Part shown: piece after piece, positions 24,292-32,445 of the stretch
Layout: each line of letters begins with the position of its first letter
Numbering within the stretch: the first letter of the stretch is position 1
From: Actinomycetota bacterium
Lineage (GTDB): Bacteria > Actinomycetota > Actinomycetes > Nanopelagicales > Nanopelagicaceae
Assembly (NCBI GenBank): GCA_009701305.1
Contig: WLKK01000006.1
Coordinates: 1-32,445 of the forward strand
Length of the DNA: 32,445 nt
Reading direction: 5' to 3'
Program-made: the position numbers and the translations under genes
Notes under the pieces: model-generated
What the model was told of the DNA's origin: nothing
Seen by the model: only the letters and a program-made list of their open reading frames with translations
Databases searched by the model: none

Positions 24292-24297
24292 AGGTTA
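24292..24297 (-). promoter_or_regulatory. Candidate leaderless -10 box (TAACCT) of the VIT gene, overlapping the lgt stop
   Basis: On the minus strand TAACCT ends 6 bases before the GTG at 24285 and shares bases with the lgt stop codon. No ribosome site is present in the 9-base gap. Confidence 0.4.
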
Positions 24298-25113
24298 TCT
24301 CTTTTGCCCTGCTTTTCGCATTACAAACCATGCGGCCGAGCCTATAAAAATTACAAGTGAGGTCCAGAAATTCAACCGCATTCCTAAAATTTGGGAACTG
24401 GTATCAATCCGCAATACTTCGATTAGACCTCGCCCTAAAGTGTATAAAGCGATGTAGGCGATAAATAAAGTGCCGGATTTTGCTCCTGCAAAAAACCCAG
24501 CTTTGTCAGCCTTGATCAAAAGTATGGCTACAACCACACACCAAATAGATTCGTACAAAAATGTTGGGTGAAATGTTGGAAAAGATTCATATCCATTTGG
24601 TCTACTAGCTAATGGCACCTGTAAAGCCCACGGTCCATTAACTGGTTTTCCAAAAAGTTCTATATTAAACCAATTGCCCCATCTCCCAATGGCTTGGGCA
24701 AGCAATACTCCAGGAGCAAGGGCATCGAGGAAAACTCCAAAAGTTGGTAACTGTGGCTTACTCTTTAAAAGAAATTTATATCCAAACCAAGCTCCAACTG
24801 TGCCAAGTGAAATTGCGCCCCAAATTCCTAACCCACCACGCCAAATTGCAATTGCATCCAATGGTGAGGAAAAACTGCCCCAAGATGTAATCACATGATA
24901 AATCCGCCCACCAATGATTCCAGCCGGGACTGACCAGAAAGCAATTGTTGCCACATCACCGAGATCTCCACCACGATTTACGAATCGCTTATCGCCAACT
25001 CGAACTGCAATAACTATTCCGGCAATTATACAAAGTGCATAAAAATGTAAAGTTAACGGACCAATATTTAATTCAGATAACGTGGGAGAAGGAATCGCGG
25101 CCCAATTACTCAC
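24295..25113 (-). CDS. lgt: Prolipoprotein diacylglyceryl transferase
   Basis: 272 residues, GTG start. Moves a diacylglyceryl group from phosphatidylglycerol to the lipobox Cys of prolipoproteins in the cytoplasmic membrane. The family signature is clear: LTLHFYALCIIAG at the first helix, GGRIYHVITSW near 75-85, and the catalytic-core motif IGRWGNWFNIELFG near 140-153 with the essential Arg and Asn. HPTFLYESIW follows near 185, then GRGLIEVLRID near 233. About seven membrane segments. It starts 8 bases after the DsbA-like gene. The place of lgt behind trpA is a known actinobacterial arrangement. Confidence 0.96.
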   Translation of the reverse strand: MSNWAAIPSPTLSELNIGPLTLHFYALCIIAGIVIAVRVGDKRFVNRGGDLGDVATIAFWSVPAGIIGGRIYHVITSWGSFSSPLDAIAIWRGGLGIWGAISLGTVGAWFGYKFLLKSKPQLPTFGVFLDALAPGVLLAQAIGRWGNWFNIELFGKPVNGPWALQVPLASRPNGYESFPTFHPTFLYESIWCVVVAILLIKADKAGFFAGAKSGTLFIAYIALYTLGRGLIEVLRIDTSSQILGMRLNFWTSLVIFIGSAAWFVMRKAGQKR

Positions 25114-25121
25114 GTGATTTT

Positions 25122-25805
25122 TTACTTGATGCCAGCTGCAACTAATAACTTCATAAATTCTGGAGCTGAGTAATAAGCACCACTTGCGCGATCAATTTCT
25201 TTTCCATTTATGAAAACTGTCGGCGTTGAATTAACATTTTGCTTTGATCCTTCGCTACCAACATTTCCAACCCAATCAGCGTACTTACCTTTATTTACAC
25301 AAGTTTCAAACTCAGCACCTGTTACACCTGCAGCTGCTGCAGTTGCGATAACGCCTTCATTACTCCATGCGCCAGAATTTTCAGCTGGTTGATTTGCATA
25401 CATAAATGCGTGGTACTCAAGGAATTTTCCTTGGTCTGCAGCACATGCTGCTCCATTTGCCGCATAAACTGATTCGGGACCTAAAAATGAAAGTGGATGG
25501 AATACCACCTTTGCTTTCTTTTCTACCGCAAGCGCTTTTAGTGCTGCTCCATTTGTGGTCTCAAAGACTTTGCAACTTGGACATTGAAAATCTTCCCAGA
25601 CATCAATCACAGGTGTTAAGTCACCATTAAAAACAATTCCATAGCCATCTTTTACTGAGGCGGCACTAGGGAGTACTGCAGCTTTCTTGCTCGTATTATT
25701 AAAGATAGAAATACCTGCTCCCACGACAACAACTAACGCAACCATTCCAATAACTAACCATCTTGTTATTGGATCACCTGAAGATTTGCCTTTGTTATTG
25801 ACCAT
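25122..25805 (-). CDS. DsbA-like membrane-anchored thioredoxin-fold protein
   Basis: About 227 residues from ATG 25805; the track's start two codons earlier is a TTG, also possible since AAGG lies 6 bases before it. A single N-terminal membrane helix (WLVIGMVALVVVVGAGISIF, about 17-36) anchors an exported domain with the redox motif FQCPSC (near 73-78), helical insertion, and the cis-Pro loop STPTVFINGKEI (near 190-200). This is the DsbA/DSBA_oxidoreductase fold used by actinobacteria to form or shuffle disulfides outside the membrane. Two more cysteines (AACAAD; EFETCVNKG) lie in the helical insertion. It follows the MauE/DoxX-like gene by 9 bases, and such pairs are thought to form an electron-transfer couple. 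The Cys-rich secreted paralogs in this window could be clients (inference). Confidence 0.9.
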   Translation of the reverse strand: MVNNKGKSSGDPITRWLVIGMVALVVVVGAGISIFNNTSKKAAVLPSAASVKDGYGIVFNGDLTPVIDVWEDFQCPSCKVFETTNGAALKALAVEKKAKVVFHPLSFLGPESVYAANGAACAADQGKFLEYHAFMYANQPAENSGAWSNEGVIATAAAAGVTGAEFETCVNKGKYADWVGNVGSEGSKQNVNSTPTVFINGKEIDRASGAYYSAPEFMKLLVAAGIK

Positions 25806-25814
25806 TCTCAAATA

Positions 25815-26291
25815 CTACCTTGACCCCGGCTCTAAAGCCCACTTGGTATGCGGCCGCCAATATAAATAAACCGCTAAAAGGGCTAGTCCGAAGTCGCGCA
25901 ATACTTCTTGCAAATACTTAGTTTCCCCAGGGGCTACCTGTCCACCGCCGCCAAAACATCCGCAATCAATAGAGAGACCACGCGCCCATGCTGAAGAGAT
26001 CGCCAATATAAATATAAACATTAGAGATCCTGCAAAAAATGCTGAGAGCCGAGTTGCAACTCCTAATATCAATAACGCGCCTAAACCTACTTCAAACCAA
26101 GGTAGTGCATAGCCAAATATATTTGCCACACTGATTGGCAATAGTTCATACGCACGCATCGCTGCCGCAGCTTTATAGGGAGTTGTTACTTTCAATGCAC
26201 CGGCAACAAAGATCACACCACCGAGAGCTAAACGAACAAATAATCCAAGCCAATTGAGTCGAGTCTCTGTCAAAAAGGCCGGTAATTTCAT
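25815..26291 (-). CDS. MauE/DoxX-family redox membrane protein
   Basis: 158 residues with four hydrophobic helices: about 13-32, 58-78, 82-104 and 130-145. The start LFVRLALGGVIFVAGALKV with K38 and the motif IDCGCFGGGG near 108-118 (vicinal CxC) are the marks of the MauE/DoxX group that works with thioredoxin-like partners in disulfide metabolism. Its start overlaps the trpA stop as ATGA, and it leads into the DsbA-like gene, so the pair appears to be carried inside the trp operon. It is probably the membrane electron-transfer partner of that protein. Confidence 0.88.
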   Translation of the reverse strand: MKLPAFLTETRLNWLGLFVRLALGGVIFVAGALKVTTPYKAAAAMRAYELLPISVANIFGYALPWFEVGLGALLILGVATRLSAFFAGSLMFIFILAISSAWARGLSIDCGCFGGGGQVAPGETKYLQEVLRDFGLALLAVYLYWRPHTKWALEPGSR

Positions 26292-27088
26292 CTCGCTTGT
26301 CTTATTCCATCAGCCAAACTTTTAGTCAAAGTTGCTAACTCTTTTAATCCGGTTTCAAAATCTGGTTGTTCTAATAGGATTTTAATGAGTGCTGATCCAA
26401 CAATTACCCCATCTGCGTAAGAAGCGACTTCTTTTGCTTGCTCTGGAGTTGAAACTCCCAGACCAACACAAACCGGAGTTTGTACCGATTCGCGAATCCG
26501 TGCGACTAAATCTTTTGCCGATGATGAAACGCTTGTTCTCGTTCCAGTTACTCCCATTAAACTCGCTGCATAGACAAAGCCAGAACATGCGGACGCAACA
26601 TGATTTAGTCGCTCAGGCAACGAACTTGGTGCGGCCACAAAAATATTATCGATACCTGCTCGATTACTTTCGTTAATCCACGGATTTGCTTCTTCCAGTG
26701 AAAGATCAGGGGTAATGACACCAGAACCGTTGGCAGATTTAATAGCATCTGCGAATTTGGAAATCCCATATTGCTCAATCGGATTCCAGTAAGTCATGAC
26801 AACTGCCGGAACATTTAAATTAGTTGTAAATTCCAAAATTTCTAAAACTTCTTTGGCACCTGCACCATTTGCTAGGGCGATATCTGCTGCCTCTTGAATA
26901 ATTGGTCCGTCCATAATTGGATCGCTATAAGGAAAACCAATTTCGATGATGTCGGCACCATTTTTTACTAGTACTTCGATTGCTGCTTTGCTTTTTTCTA
27001 CTGTCGGAAATCCCGCTGGAAGGTATGCAATAAATGCCGCTCTGTTTTCACTTTTTAACTGCGCAAGTCTTTCTGATAAATGGCTCAT
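26288..27088 (-). CDS. trpA: Tryptophan synthase alpha subunit
   Basis: 266 residues. Splits indole-3-glycerol phosphate into indole and glyceraldehyde 3-phosphate. The catalytic Glu sits in ADIIEIGFPYSDP (near 40-52) and the Asp in the same loop, followed by DGPIIQEA. The phosphate loop is GLGVSTPEQ near 205-213, with GVIVGSA near 222-228. One base overlaps between the trpB stop and the trpA start (TAATG), so translation is coupled, as expected for subunits of one complex. It also overlaps the next gene by ATGA. Confidence 0.97.
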   Translation of the reverse strand: MSHLSERLAQLKSENRAAFIAYLPAGFPTVEKSKAAIEVLVKNGADIIEIGFPYSDPIMDGPIIQEAADIALANGAGAKEVLEILEFTTNLNVPAVVMTYWNPIEQYGISKFADAIKSANGSGVITPDLSLEEANPWINESNRAGIDNIFVAAPSSLPERLNHVASACSGFVYAASLMGVTGTRTSVSSSAKDLVARIRESVQTPVCVGLGVSTPEQAKEVASYADGVIVGSALIKILLEQPDFETGLKELATLTKSLADGIRQAR

Positions 27089-28308
27089 TACATCTTCAGA
27101 TTTTCGAAGTAATTAGCCGCCGTCTCAACATCTTTATCGCCGCGCCCACTTAGATTTATTAGCAAAGTAGCCTTTGGACCTAACTCATTTCCTACTTTCA
27201 TGGCACCTGCTAAAGCGTGTGCAGTTTCAATCGCAGGAATTATTCCTTCGGTTCGAGAAAGAAGTGAGAACGCTTCCATCGCTTCTTTATCGGTAATCGG
27301 GCGATACTCCGCTCTCCCGATGTCATGAAGGTAGGCATGTTCTGGACCCACTCCGGGATAATCAAGGCCGGCTGAAATTGAATGAGATTCACGGGTTTGT
27401 CCATCTTTATCTTGAAGCATGTAAGAACGTGCGCCATGTAATACGCCAGGTCTGCCACCGCTAATCGCACTCGCATGACGTCCGGTTTCAATTCCATCAC
27501 CACCTGCTTCAAGTCCAATTAATCGAACCGAAGTATCTTGAATGAATGGATAGAAAATCCCAATTGCATTTGAGCCACCGCCAACACAAGCAAGTACGGC
27601 ATCTGGAAGTTTCCCGGTTAATTCAATTACCTGAGCCCTAGCTTCATCACCAATTATTCGGTGGAAATCGCGAACCATTGTTGGAAATGGATGCGGTCCT
27701 GCAACTGTTCCTAAAATGTAATGCGTATCTGCAACATTTGTTACCCAATCCCGCATCGCCTCATTTATCGCATCCTTTAGCGTGCGCGAACCTGAAGTAA
27801 CAGGGACTACTTCTGCTCCTAGCAATTTCATCCGGGCAACATTTAAAGATTGACGCTTGGTGTCTTCTTCGCCCATGTAAACAACGCAATCAAGACCCAT
27901 AAGTGCAGCCGCTGTTGCAGTTGCAACTCCGTGCTGCCCCGCACCAGTTTCTGCGATTACGCGACTCTTACCCATTCGTTTAGTTAAAAGAGCCTGACCT
28001 AGAACGTTATTTATTTTATGCGAACCTGTGTGATTTAAATCTTCTCTTTTTAAAATAATCCTTGCCCCGCCGGCATAGCAAGCGAATCTTTTTGCTTCAG
28101 TGATGATGCTCGGCCTTCCCGAATAAGTACGGTGCAACTCATCTAGTTCCGCAATAAATGTTGGATCAGTTTGGGTTTGGGCATGCATCTGAGCAAGCTC
28201 ATCCAGCGCTGCCACCAATGCTTCAGGTACAAACCGACCACCATATTCGCCAAAATGGCCTACTGAGACGTCGGGCTTGCCCCCAGTTAAATCAGTTGTA
28301 GTACTCAT
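27088..28308 (-). CDS. trpB: Tryptophan synthase beta subunit
   Basis: 406 residues, full length. Joins indole and serine with PLP. N-terminal [15 protein letters not shown] is the classic TrpB block. The PLP lysine is in [14 protein letters not shown] (near 90-103), the catalytic Glu in [12 protein letters not shown] (near 118-129), the phosphate-binding loop is [10 protein letters not shown] (near 243-252), and GRGDKD lies close to the end. It begins 2 bases after the trpC stop and couples to trpA. Standard TrpB1 rather than TrpB2. Confidence 0.98.
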   Translation of the reverse strand: MSTTTDLTGGKPDVSVGHFGEYGGRFVPEALVAALDELAQMHAQTQTDPTFIAELDELHRTYSGRPSIITEAKRFACYAGGARIILKREDLNHTGSHKINNVLGQALLTKRMGKSRVIAETGAGQHGVATATAAALMGLDCVVYMGEEDTKRQSLNVARMKLLGAEVVPVTSGSRTLKDAINEAMRDWVTNVADTHYILGTVAGPHPFPTMVRDFHRIIGDEARAQVIELTGKLPDAVLACVGGGSNAIGIFYPFIQDTSVRLIGLEAGGDGIETGRHASAISGGRPGVLHGARSYMLQDKDGQTRESHSISAGLDYPGVGPEHAYLHDIGRAEYRPITDKEAMEAFSLLSRTEGIIPAIETAHALAGAMKVGNELGPKATLLINLSGRGDKDVETAANYFENLKM

Positions 28309-28310
28309 GG

Positions 28311-29141
28311 CTATACCTTAGAGATATCCGGGGTATCGGCGCGATTTATAAAATTCTGGATCATCTGGGCTGGATCCCCATCTTTGACAAGGGCTTCGCC
28401 CACCAAGATCGCCTCGGCGCCGCTATTCCGATACGAAATTACATCAGCTAGAGAAGCAATTCCTGATTCGGCTACTTTTACCGTTCCAGCAGGTATTGCT
28501 TTGGCCAACTCATTAAATGCATTTTGATTTATTTTTAAAGTAGTTAAATCACGAGCGTTCACCCCAATGATTTCTGGGTCAAGTAATAGGGCTCGTTCTA
28601 CTTCTTCAAGAGTATGAGTTTCTACTAACACTTGCATCCCAAGTGATTTTGAAATTACGAAGAATTCACTTAGTTGCAGATCAGATAATGCTGCAACGAT
28701 CAACAAAATAATATCGGCACCATAAGCCCTTGCTTCAAATATTTGATATTCATCAACTGTAAAATCTTTACGTAAAATTGGAATATTGACTGCTGATCTA
28801 ACGGCTGCTAAATCTGCAAGTGAGCCACCGAATTTACGGCTTTCAGTCAGGACGCTCACTGCAGTAGCTCCTCCTGTTTGATAGCTAAGAGCTAGAGCCG
28901 CCGGATCTGATATTTGCGCAAGTGCGCCTTTGCTTGGAGATGATCGTTTAACTTCAGCGATCACAGACAACTTAGAACTTTGTAGTGATGGAAGTACATC
29001 AATAACTGGATTTACCTCAGATATTTTTGCAATCAATTCATTTAATTCAACTAACTTTTTGCGTTCTGCTAAATCTTCTCTTACACCTTCGATTATTTGG
29101 TCTAGTACGTTCAAAATTTTACCGTTTGGCTTTCTGACCAT
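28311..29141 (-). CDS. trpC: Indole-3-glycerol phosphate synthase
   Basis: 276 residues from ATG 29141, or 267 from the TTG at 29114. The TTG start gives [18 protein letters not shown], which matches the usual actinobacterial N-terminus and avoids the 23-base overlap with the small membrane gene, so it may be the true start. Converts CdRP to indole-3-glycerol phosphate. Motifs: [13 protein letters not shown] (catalytic Lys, near 56-68 of the long form), [12 protein letters not shown] (second Lys), [24 protein letters not shown], and AESGIAS near 220. Single-domain enzyme, not fused to TrpF. Confidence 0.96.
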   Translation of the reverse strand: MVRKPNGKILNVLDQIIEGVREDLAERKKLVELNELIAKISEVNPVIDVLPSLQSSKLSVIAEVKRSSPSKGALAQISDPAALALSYQTGGATAVSVLTESRKFGGSLADLAAVRSAVNIPILRKDFTVDEYQIFEARAYGADIILLIVAALSDLQLSEFFVISKSLGMQVLVETHTLEEVERALLLDPEIIGVNARDLTTLKINQNAFNELAKAIPAGTVKVAESGIASLADVISYRNSGAEAILVGEALVKDGDPAQMIQNFINRADTPDISKV

Positions 29142-29316
29142 ATCCCAGTTGACGAAGAACTAGACCGACAAACGGGGCTGCCACAGTCACAATGATTCCA
29201 GTAATTGCAACATTTACATTTGCGATAACAAAAGCCACGCTTGCCACAGTTGAACCCAAGATAGCCAAAATAGTTGTCACCCATGCAGCGACGGTATGAC
29301 CGTGATTGTTGTCCAT
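29119..29316 (-). CDS. HGxxPAAW-type small membrane protein of the trp operon
   Basis: 65 residues beginning MDNNHGHTVAAW, the HGxxPAAW-family signature with Val for Pro, then two hydrophobic helices (about 13-33 and 36-57) and a basic end ([11 protein letters not shown]). This family is found between trpE and trpC in many actinobacteria and has no known function. It has the best ribosome site of the operon (AGGAGG, 6 bases before the ATG). It overlaps trpC by 23 bases if trpC uses its ATG, or is 4 bases apart if trpC uses TTG. Confidence 0.9.
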   Translation of the reverse strand: MDNNHGHTVAAWVTTILAILGSTVASVAFVIANVNVAITGIIVTVAAPFVGLVLRQLGYGQKAKR

Positions 29317-29375
29317 TTAGCTCCTCCTGCTTATTCGTTTATGACTCTCTTGTTGCCCGTTCACTTGGCTCAATT

Positions 29376-29507
29376 CTAGAGGGTTGGATCCACTCCTTTA
29401 TCCAAAGCGCGCCAAGGATCTTGGACGGAGCGCTCGTATTTAGCAGGAAGCTTTTTTGAACCACTTTTCCGCAGAAATCTGAAAAAACCCTTAAAAAACG
29501 ATCGCAT
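29376..29507 (-). CDS. Hypothetical 43-residue basic protein behind trpE
   Basis: A short ORF not in the track, in the 209-base gap between trpE and the small membrane gene: MRSFFKGFFRFLRKSG, then KLPAKYERSVQDPWRALDKGVDPTL and stop. The N-terminus is basic and amphipathic; the DPWRALDKGVDPT end looks like a conserved motif, but I cannot name the family. It is in the same frame as trpE, beginning 18 bases after the trpE stop, with in-frame TTG codons between and only a weak ribosome site. It could be a real small gene of the trp operon or a former C-terminal extension of trpE. Confidence 0.5.
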   Translation of the reverse strand: MRSFFKGFFRFLRKSGSKKLPAKYERSVQDPWRALDKGVDPTL

Positions 29508-29525
29508 CGCTTTCAATTTATTCAA

Positions 29526-31007
29526 TTATTTAACTAAATTCTTAGCAGCAGCAATAGCGCCTAAAACTGCTGCAGCCTTATTCAGGCACTCATTATCTTC
29601 ACTTTCTGGAATTGAATCTGCAACAATTCCAGCACCTGCTTGTACATAAGCAATTCCATCTCTGATAAGTGCCGTGCGAATTGCGATTGCGGTATCAAGA
29701 TTGCCGTTGAAGTCAAAGTAACCGATGCATCCGCCATACAAAGCACGCCTTGTAGGTTCTAATTTTTCAATAATTTCCATAGCGCGCGGTTTCGGAGCGC
29801 CTGACAAAGTTCCCGCTGGAAATACGGCTGCAAGGGCATCCACTACAGATATCTCATTATTTAATTCGCCTGTCACCGTTGAAACTATATGCATGACATG
29901 CGAATAACGTTCGACATTCATGAATTCAATTACCTCGACAGAGCCGGCTTTACATACGCGGCCTAAATCATTGCGTCCTAAATCGACCAGCATTAAATGC
30001 TCGGCACGTTCTTTGGGATCAGCGATCAACTCATTGCCAATTTCGATATCTTCTTCAGCTGTAACGCCTCTTTGTCTAGTGCCAGCAATAGGGTGGATCA
30101 TGGCTTTGCGATCTGAGATTTTTATCAAAGCTTCTGGACTTGAACCAACGATATCTACACCATCATGAAATCTGATCAGGTACATATACGGACTTGGATT
30201 ATGCAAACGCAACATTCGATAAACATCGATAGAACTTGCTTCACAAGGAGTGGAAAAACGTTGCGAAAGTACAACCTGGAATGCCTCACCAGATCTAATT
30301 TCTTCTTTTATTAACTCTACATTTTTTCTAAAATCGACTGATGATGTGGCGCGAATAAAATCAGCCTTGCTTTTTTCACCGACAGTATCGACTTGTCCCG
30401 CCAATGGCGCCAAAAGATCTTTATGCATTTTCTCAATGCGCTCAATTGCATTTTCCCAAGCTTGATCAACTCGTTCACTCGTACCATCCCAGTTAATGGC
30501 ATTTGCAACAAGTAAAACTGTTCCATCAGAATGATCAAATACCGCTAAATCTGAAATTAATTGAAAAGCCATCTCTGGAAGATGAAGATCATCTTTGGCT
30601 AAATTGGGTAACTTCTCCATCCTTCTGACTGCGTCATAACCAAGGTATCCAACTAATCCACTCGCCAGCGGAGGAAGTCCAGAAATCTCAGCACTTTTTA
30701 GATGAGAGGTTGTGATCCGCAATGCCTCTAGCGGATCTATACCTTCTGGTGCACCGGCAGGTTTGCTTCCTTTCCATACTGCTAATCCATGCTCTTCAGT
30801 TAGCGTTGCTTGACTATTAACGCCAATGAATGAATATCTTGACCAAATCTTTCCATTCTCAGCAGATTCAAGTAAAAAAGTACCAGGCCGTTCTTGCGCT
30901 AACTTCCGATATAAAGATAACGCTGTTTCACCATCGGCTAAAAGTTTGCGCGTTACTGGAATAACATTATTTTTTTTAGCAAGTTCGCGAAACTCTTCTA
31001 CTTTCAT
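29526..31007 (-). CDS. trpE: Anthranilate synthase component I
   Basis: 493 residues. Makes anthranilate from chorismate with ammonia from TrpG (not in the window). The N-terminal domain has the LLES tryptophan-feedback element ([11 protein letters not shown], near 42-52), so feedback inhibition is likely. Catalytic-domain motifs: [12 protein letters not shown] near 235, [10 protein letters not shown] near 302-311, [28 protein letters not shown] near 397-414, and [21 protein letters not shown] near 427-447. Its start overlaps the hisI stop by ATGA, joining the his and trp genes in one operon. PabB is excluded by the context and the LLES element. Confidence 0.96.
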   Translation of the reverse strand: MKVEEFRELAKKNNVIPVTRKLLADGETALSLYRKLAQERPGTFLLESAENGKIWSRYSFIGVNSQATLTEEHGLAVWKGSKPAGAPEGIDPLEALRITTSHLKSAEISGLPPLASGLVGYLGYDAVRRMEKLPNLAKDDLHLPEMAFQLISDLAVFDHSDGTVLLVANAINWDGTSERVDQAWENAIERIEKMHKDLLAPLAGQVDTVGEKSKADFIRATSSVDFRKNVELIKEEIRSGEAFQVVLSQRFSTPCEASSIDVYRMLRLHNPSPYMYLIRFHDGVDIVGSSPEALIKISDRKAMIHPIAGTRQRGVTAEEDIEIGNELIADPKERAEHLMLVDLGRNDLGRVCKAGSVEVIEFMNVERYSHVMHIVSTVTGELNNEISVVDALAAVFPAGTLSGAPKPRAMEIIEKLEPTRRALYGGCIGYFDFNGNLDTAIAIRTALIRDGIAYVQAGAGIVADSIPESEDNECLNKAAAVLGAIAAAKNLVK

Positions 31008-31342
31008 TCTGAAATCTCAATCTCATTTGAGAAGCATGAGTGGGTACCGGTATGGCATGCAACACCTTTTTGATGCACCCGAAGCAATATTGCATCGCCG
31101 TCACAATCTACTGAGGCTGAAACGACTTCTTGCGTATTCCCAGAAGTTGCACCTTTTACCCATAATTCATTTCTACTTCTACTCCAATAAGTAGCTTTAT
31201 GACTTTCTAATGTTTTTTCAAGTGCCTCACGATTCATCCAAGCGAGCATTAAAACTTCATTGCTTTCATCCTCTTGAACCACAACAGCCACAAGGCCATT
31301 TTCGCGATCAAGTAAATTCGCTAAATCAGCGGAGATCTTCAT
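31004..31342 (-). CDS. hisI: Phosphoribosyl-AMP cyclohydrolase
   Basis: 112 residues from ATG 31342, which has GGGGGAG 9 bases upstream; the track start (31360) adds six residues and is possible. Opens the adenine ring of PR-AMP in histidine synthesis. Zinc/magnesium motifs are [12 protein letters not shown] and the [12 protein letters not shown] end block; [14 protein letters not shown] and the [13 protein letters not shown] core are typical. Stand-alone HisI with no HisE fusion. It lies 43 bases downstream of hisF and overlaps trpE by 4 bases. Confidence 0.95.
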   Translation of the reverse strand: MKISADLANLLDRENGLVAVVVQEDESNEVLMLAWMNREALEKTLESHKATYWSRSRNELWVKGATSGNTQEVVSASVDCDGDAILLRVHQKGVACHTGTHSCFSNEIEISE

Positions 31343-31385
31343 CTGGCTATTCTCCCCCATCTGTCACCATTCCCGCATTTGCCAT

Positions 31386-32144
31386 TTATCGGATCAGATA
31401 TCCAGCAGAGCGTAAAAAATCCTTGACCTGTGAAATCCGATAGACCCCAAAGTGAAAGACGCTAGCCGCCAGGAGTGCATCTGCGCCAGCATCAATCGCC
31501 CGTGAAAAATCTTCAAGCGCGCCAGCGCCACCACTGGCAATCATTGGGGTTGAAATATGTGGTCGCAAAAGTTGGATCATCTCTAAGTCATAGCCGGCTC
31601 GAGTGCCATCAGCATCCATTGAGTTAAGTAAAATCTCTCCTACGCCCAAATCGCAAGCTTGCTTTACCCATTCAATTGCGTCAATTCCGGTGCCTTTTGT
31701 GCCTCCATGAGTTGTAAGTTCAAAAGTGCTTGCAGTTGCACCTCGTCTTGCATCCACTGATAAAACTAAAACTTGAGCACCAAAATGTTGATTAATCTCA
31801 CTTAACAATTCAGGTCTTTCAATCGCTGCGGTATTCACTGAGATTTTATCTGCACCGGCTCTCAACAATTTATCAACATCAGCCACCGTACGTACTCCAC
31901 CACCAACAGTTAATGGGATAAAAACTTGTTCAGCAGTACGACCAACAACATCATAAGTGGTCTGCCGATTGCCGGTACTTGCACTGATATCAAGAAAAGT
32001 TAATTCATCTGCACCTTCGAGGTCGTAAACCCGAGCCATCTCAACTGGATCTCCGGCATCTTTCAGATTAGTAAAATTGATTCCTTTTACAACTCTTCCT
32101 TCCGTTACATCTAAACACGGAATAATTCTGATCGAAGGATTCAC
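31386..32144 (-). CDS. hisF: Imidazole glycerol phosphate synthase subunit HisF
   Basis: 252 residues, GTG start. The cyclase half of the HisH-HisF enzyme uses ammonia to close the imidazole ring, giving IGP and AICAR. N-terminal [16 protein letters not shown] holds the catalytic Asp11; FLDISAS, the [13 protein letters not shown] loop, DARRG, and [15 protein letters not shown] (second catalytic Asp) follow, then [12 protein letters not shown] and the [11 protein letters not shown] end. The start codon overlaps the hisA/priA stop by one base (TAGTG). Confidence 0.97.
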   Translation of the reverse strand: MNPSIRIIPCLDVTEGRVVKGINFTNLKDAGDPVEMARVYDLEGADELTFLDISASTGNRQTTYDVVGRTAEQVFIPLTVGGGVRTVADVDKLLRAGADKISVNTAAIERPELLSEINQHFGAQVLVLSVDARRGATASTFELTTHGGTKGTGIDAIEWVKQACDLGVGEILLNSMDADGTRAGYDLEMIQLLRPHISTPMIASGGAGALEDFSRAIDAGADALLAASVFHFGVYRISQVKDFLRSAGYLIR

Positions 32145-32445
32145 TATTGACTAACTTTCGCTAACGCTTCACTTAAAGTAAATGCACCTGCATATAGAGC
32201 TTTACCAACTATTGCTCCTTCGACTCCTATTGTTGTTAATTCTCGAAGTGCTTCAAGGTCAGCAAGTGAGGAGACTCCACCACTTGCAATAATGGGACGA
32301 TCAGTTACTGCTGCAACTTCTCTCAATAATTTGATGTTTGGGCCCATCAATGTTCCATCTTTCGCCACATCAGTTAACACATAACGTGCACACCCATCAC
32401 GATCTAATCTTTCAATCGTTTCAAAAAGATTTCCACCTTCGGTAG
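32144..32445 (-). CDS. Phosphoribosyl isomerase (HisA/PriA type), C-terminal part (5' end outside window)
   Basis: The frame is open to the window edge: [36 protein letters not shown] precedes and includes the track's internal start at 32380, so the gene is truncated by the window, not broken. The catalytic Asp loop [15 protein letters not shown] and the phosphate site [12 protein letters not shown] fit HisA/PriA. In actinobacteria this enzyme is commonly PriA, serving both histidine and tryptophan synthesis, and no trpF is visible in this trp cluster. The half of the protein that separates HisA from PriA by sequence is missing here. Confidence 0.93.
   Translation of the reverse strand, partial: TEGGNLFETIERLDRDGCARYVLTDVAKDGTLMGPNIKLLREVAAVTDRPIIASGGVSSLADLEALRELTTIGVEGAIVGKALYAGAFTLSEALAKVSQ

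Noticed and set aside
29274-29459. Plus-strand 61-residue ORF in the trpE-trpC gap
   Set aside because: It runs antisense to the HGxxPAAW gene and the small trpE-linked ORF, with no ribosome site or recognisable motif.
1-32445. tRNA or rRNA genes
   Set aside because: All gaps are short, and none shows a cloverleaf, a GTTCRANNC-type T-loop or an rRNA-like segment by eye.

Overview
The window looks like a piece of a low-GC, tightly packed actinobacterial chromosome, most like the streamlined freshwater 'acI' (Nanopelagicales) type. This is an inference from gene content and order; no search was run. The signs are an actinobacterial order of core genes on the minus strand (priA/hisA - hisF - hisI - trpE - HGxxPAAW protein - trpC - trpB - trpA - MauE/DoxX - DsbA-like - lgt - VIT, then gltB - gltD - pyk), AT-rich sequence, very short intergenic gaps (none above about 210 bases), many stop/start overlaps, and start codons without Shine-Dalgarno sequences but with a TANNNT box 6-7 bases upstream.

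Layout. 1-420: 3' end of a sugar-phosphate isomerase (SIS) gene. 491-2103: a 47-codon DUF2256 zinc-ribbon-like gene, missing from the ORF track, overlaps an Fe-S bacterial photolyase/cryptochrome by 4 bases. 2106-11593: a putative amine-utilisation region with a dimethylglycine/sarcosine oxidase-like flavoprotein, a divergent choline-kinase-like phosphotransferase, an SDR, an aldehyde dehydrogenase, a glutamine-synthetase-like gamma-glutamyl-amide ligase, an APC amine/amino-acid permease with a clear terminator, and a divergent class II glutamine amidotransferase. 11611-12327: another SDR. 12369-15908: two tandem paralogous secreted proteins. 15961-23425: pyk, gltD and gltB. 23575-32445: VIT transporter, lgt, a thiol-redox pair, and a continuous trp/his biosynthesis supercluster running off the right edge in priA/hisA.

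How the genes work together. GltBD makes glutamate from glutamine and 2-oxoglutarate, and the his and trp operons both consume glutamine-derived nitrogen. PriA probably serves both histidine and tryptophan synthesis, as in other actinobacteria, and there is no trpF or trpD in view. In the amine region the permease would import an amine, the ligase could glutamylate it, the dehydrogenases would oxidise the carbon skeleton, and the flavoprotein could demethylate methylated glycines onto tetrahydrofolate. The actual substrate cannot be read from the sequence.

Most interesting signals: (1) a fossil copy of the 3' tip of pyk lies upstream of the second secreted gene and records a tandem duplication of [pyk tail + secreted gene]; (2) the two secreted paralogs share a leader, signal peptide and basic Cys-containing C-terminal tail but have diverged in the middle; (3) several transcription units appear leaderless, including two divergent genes whose -10 boxes overlap; (4) the gltB upstream region has an 18-bp inverted repeat and a 9-bp tandem repeat; (5) an unannotated 43-codon ORF sits directly behind trpE in the same frame.
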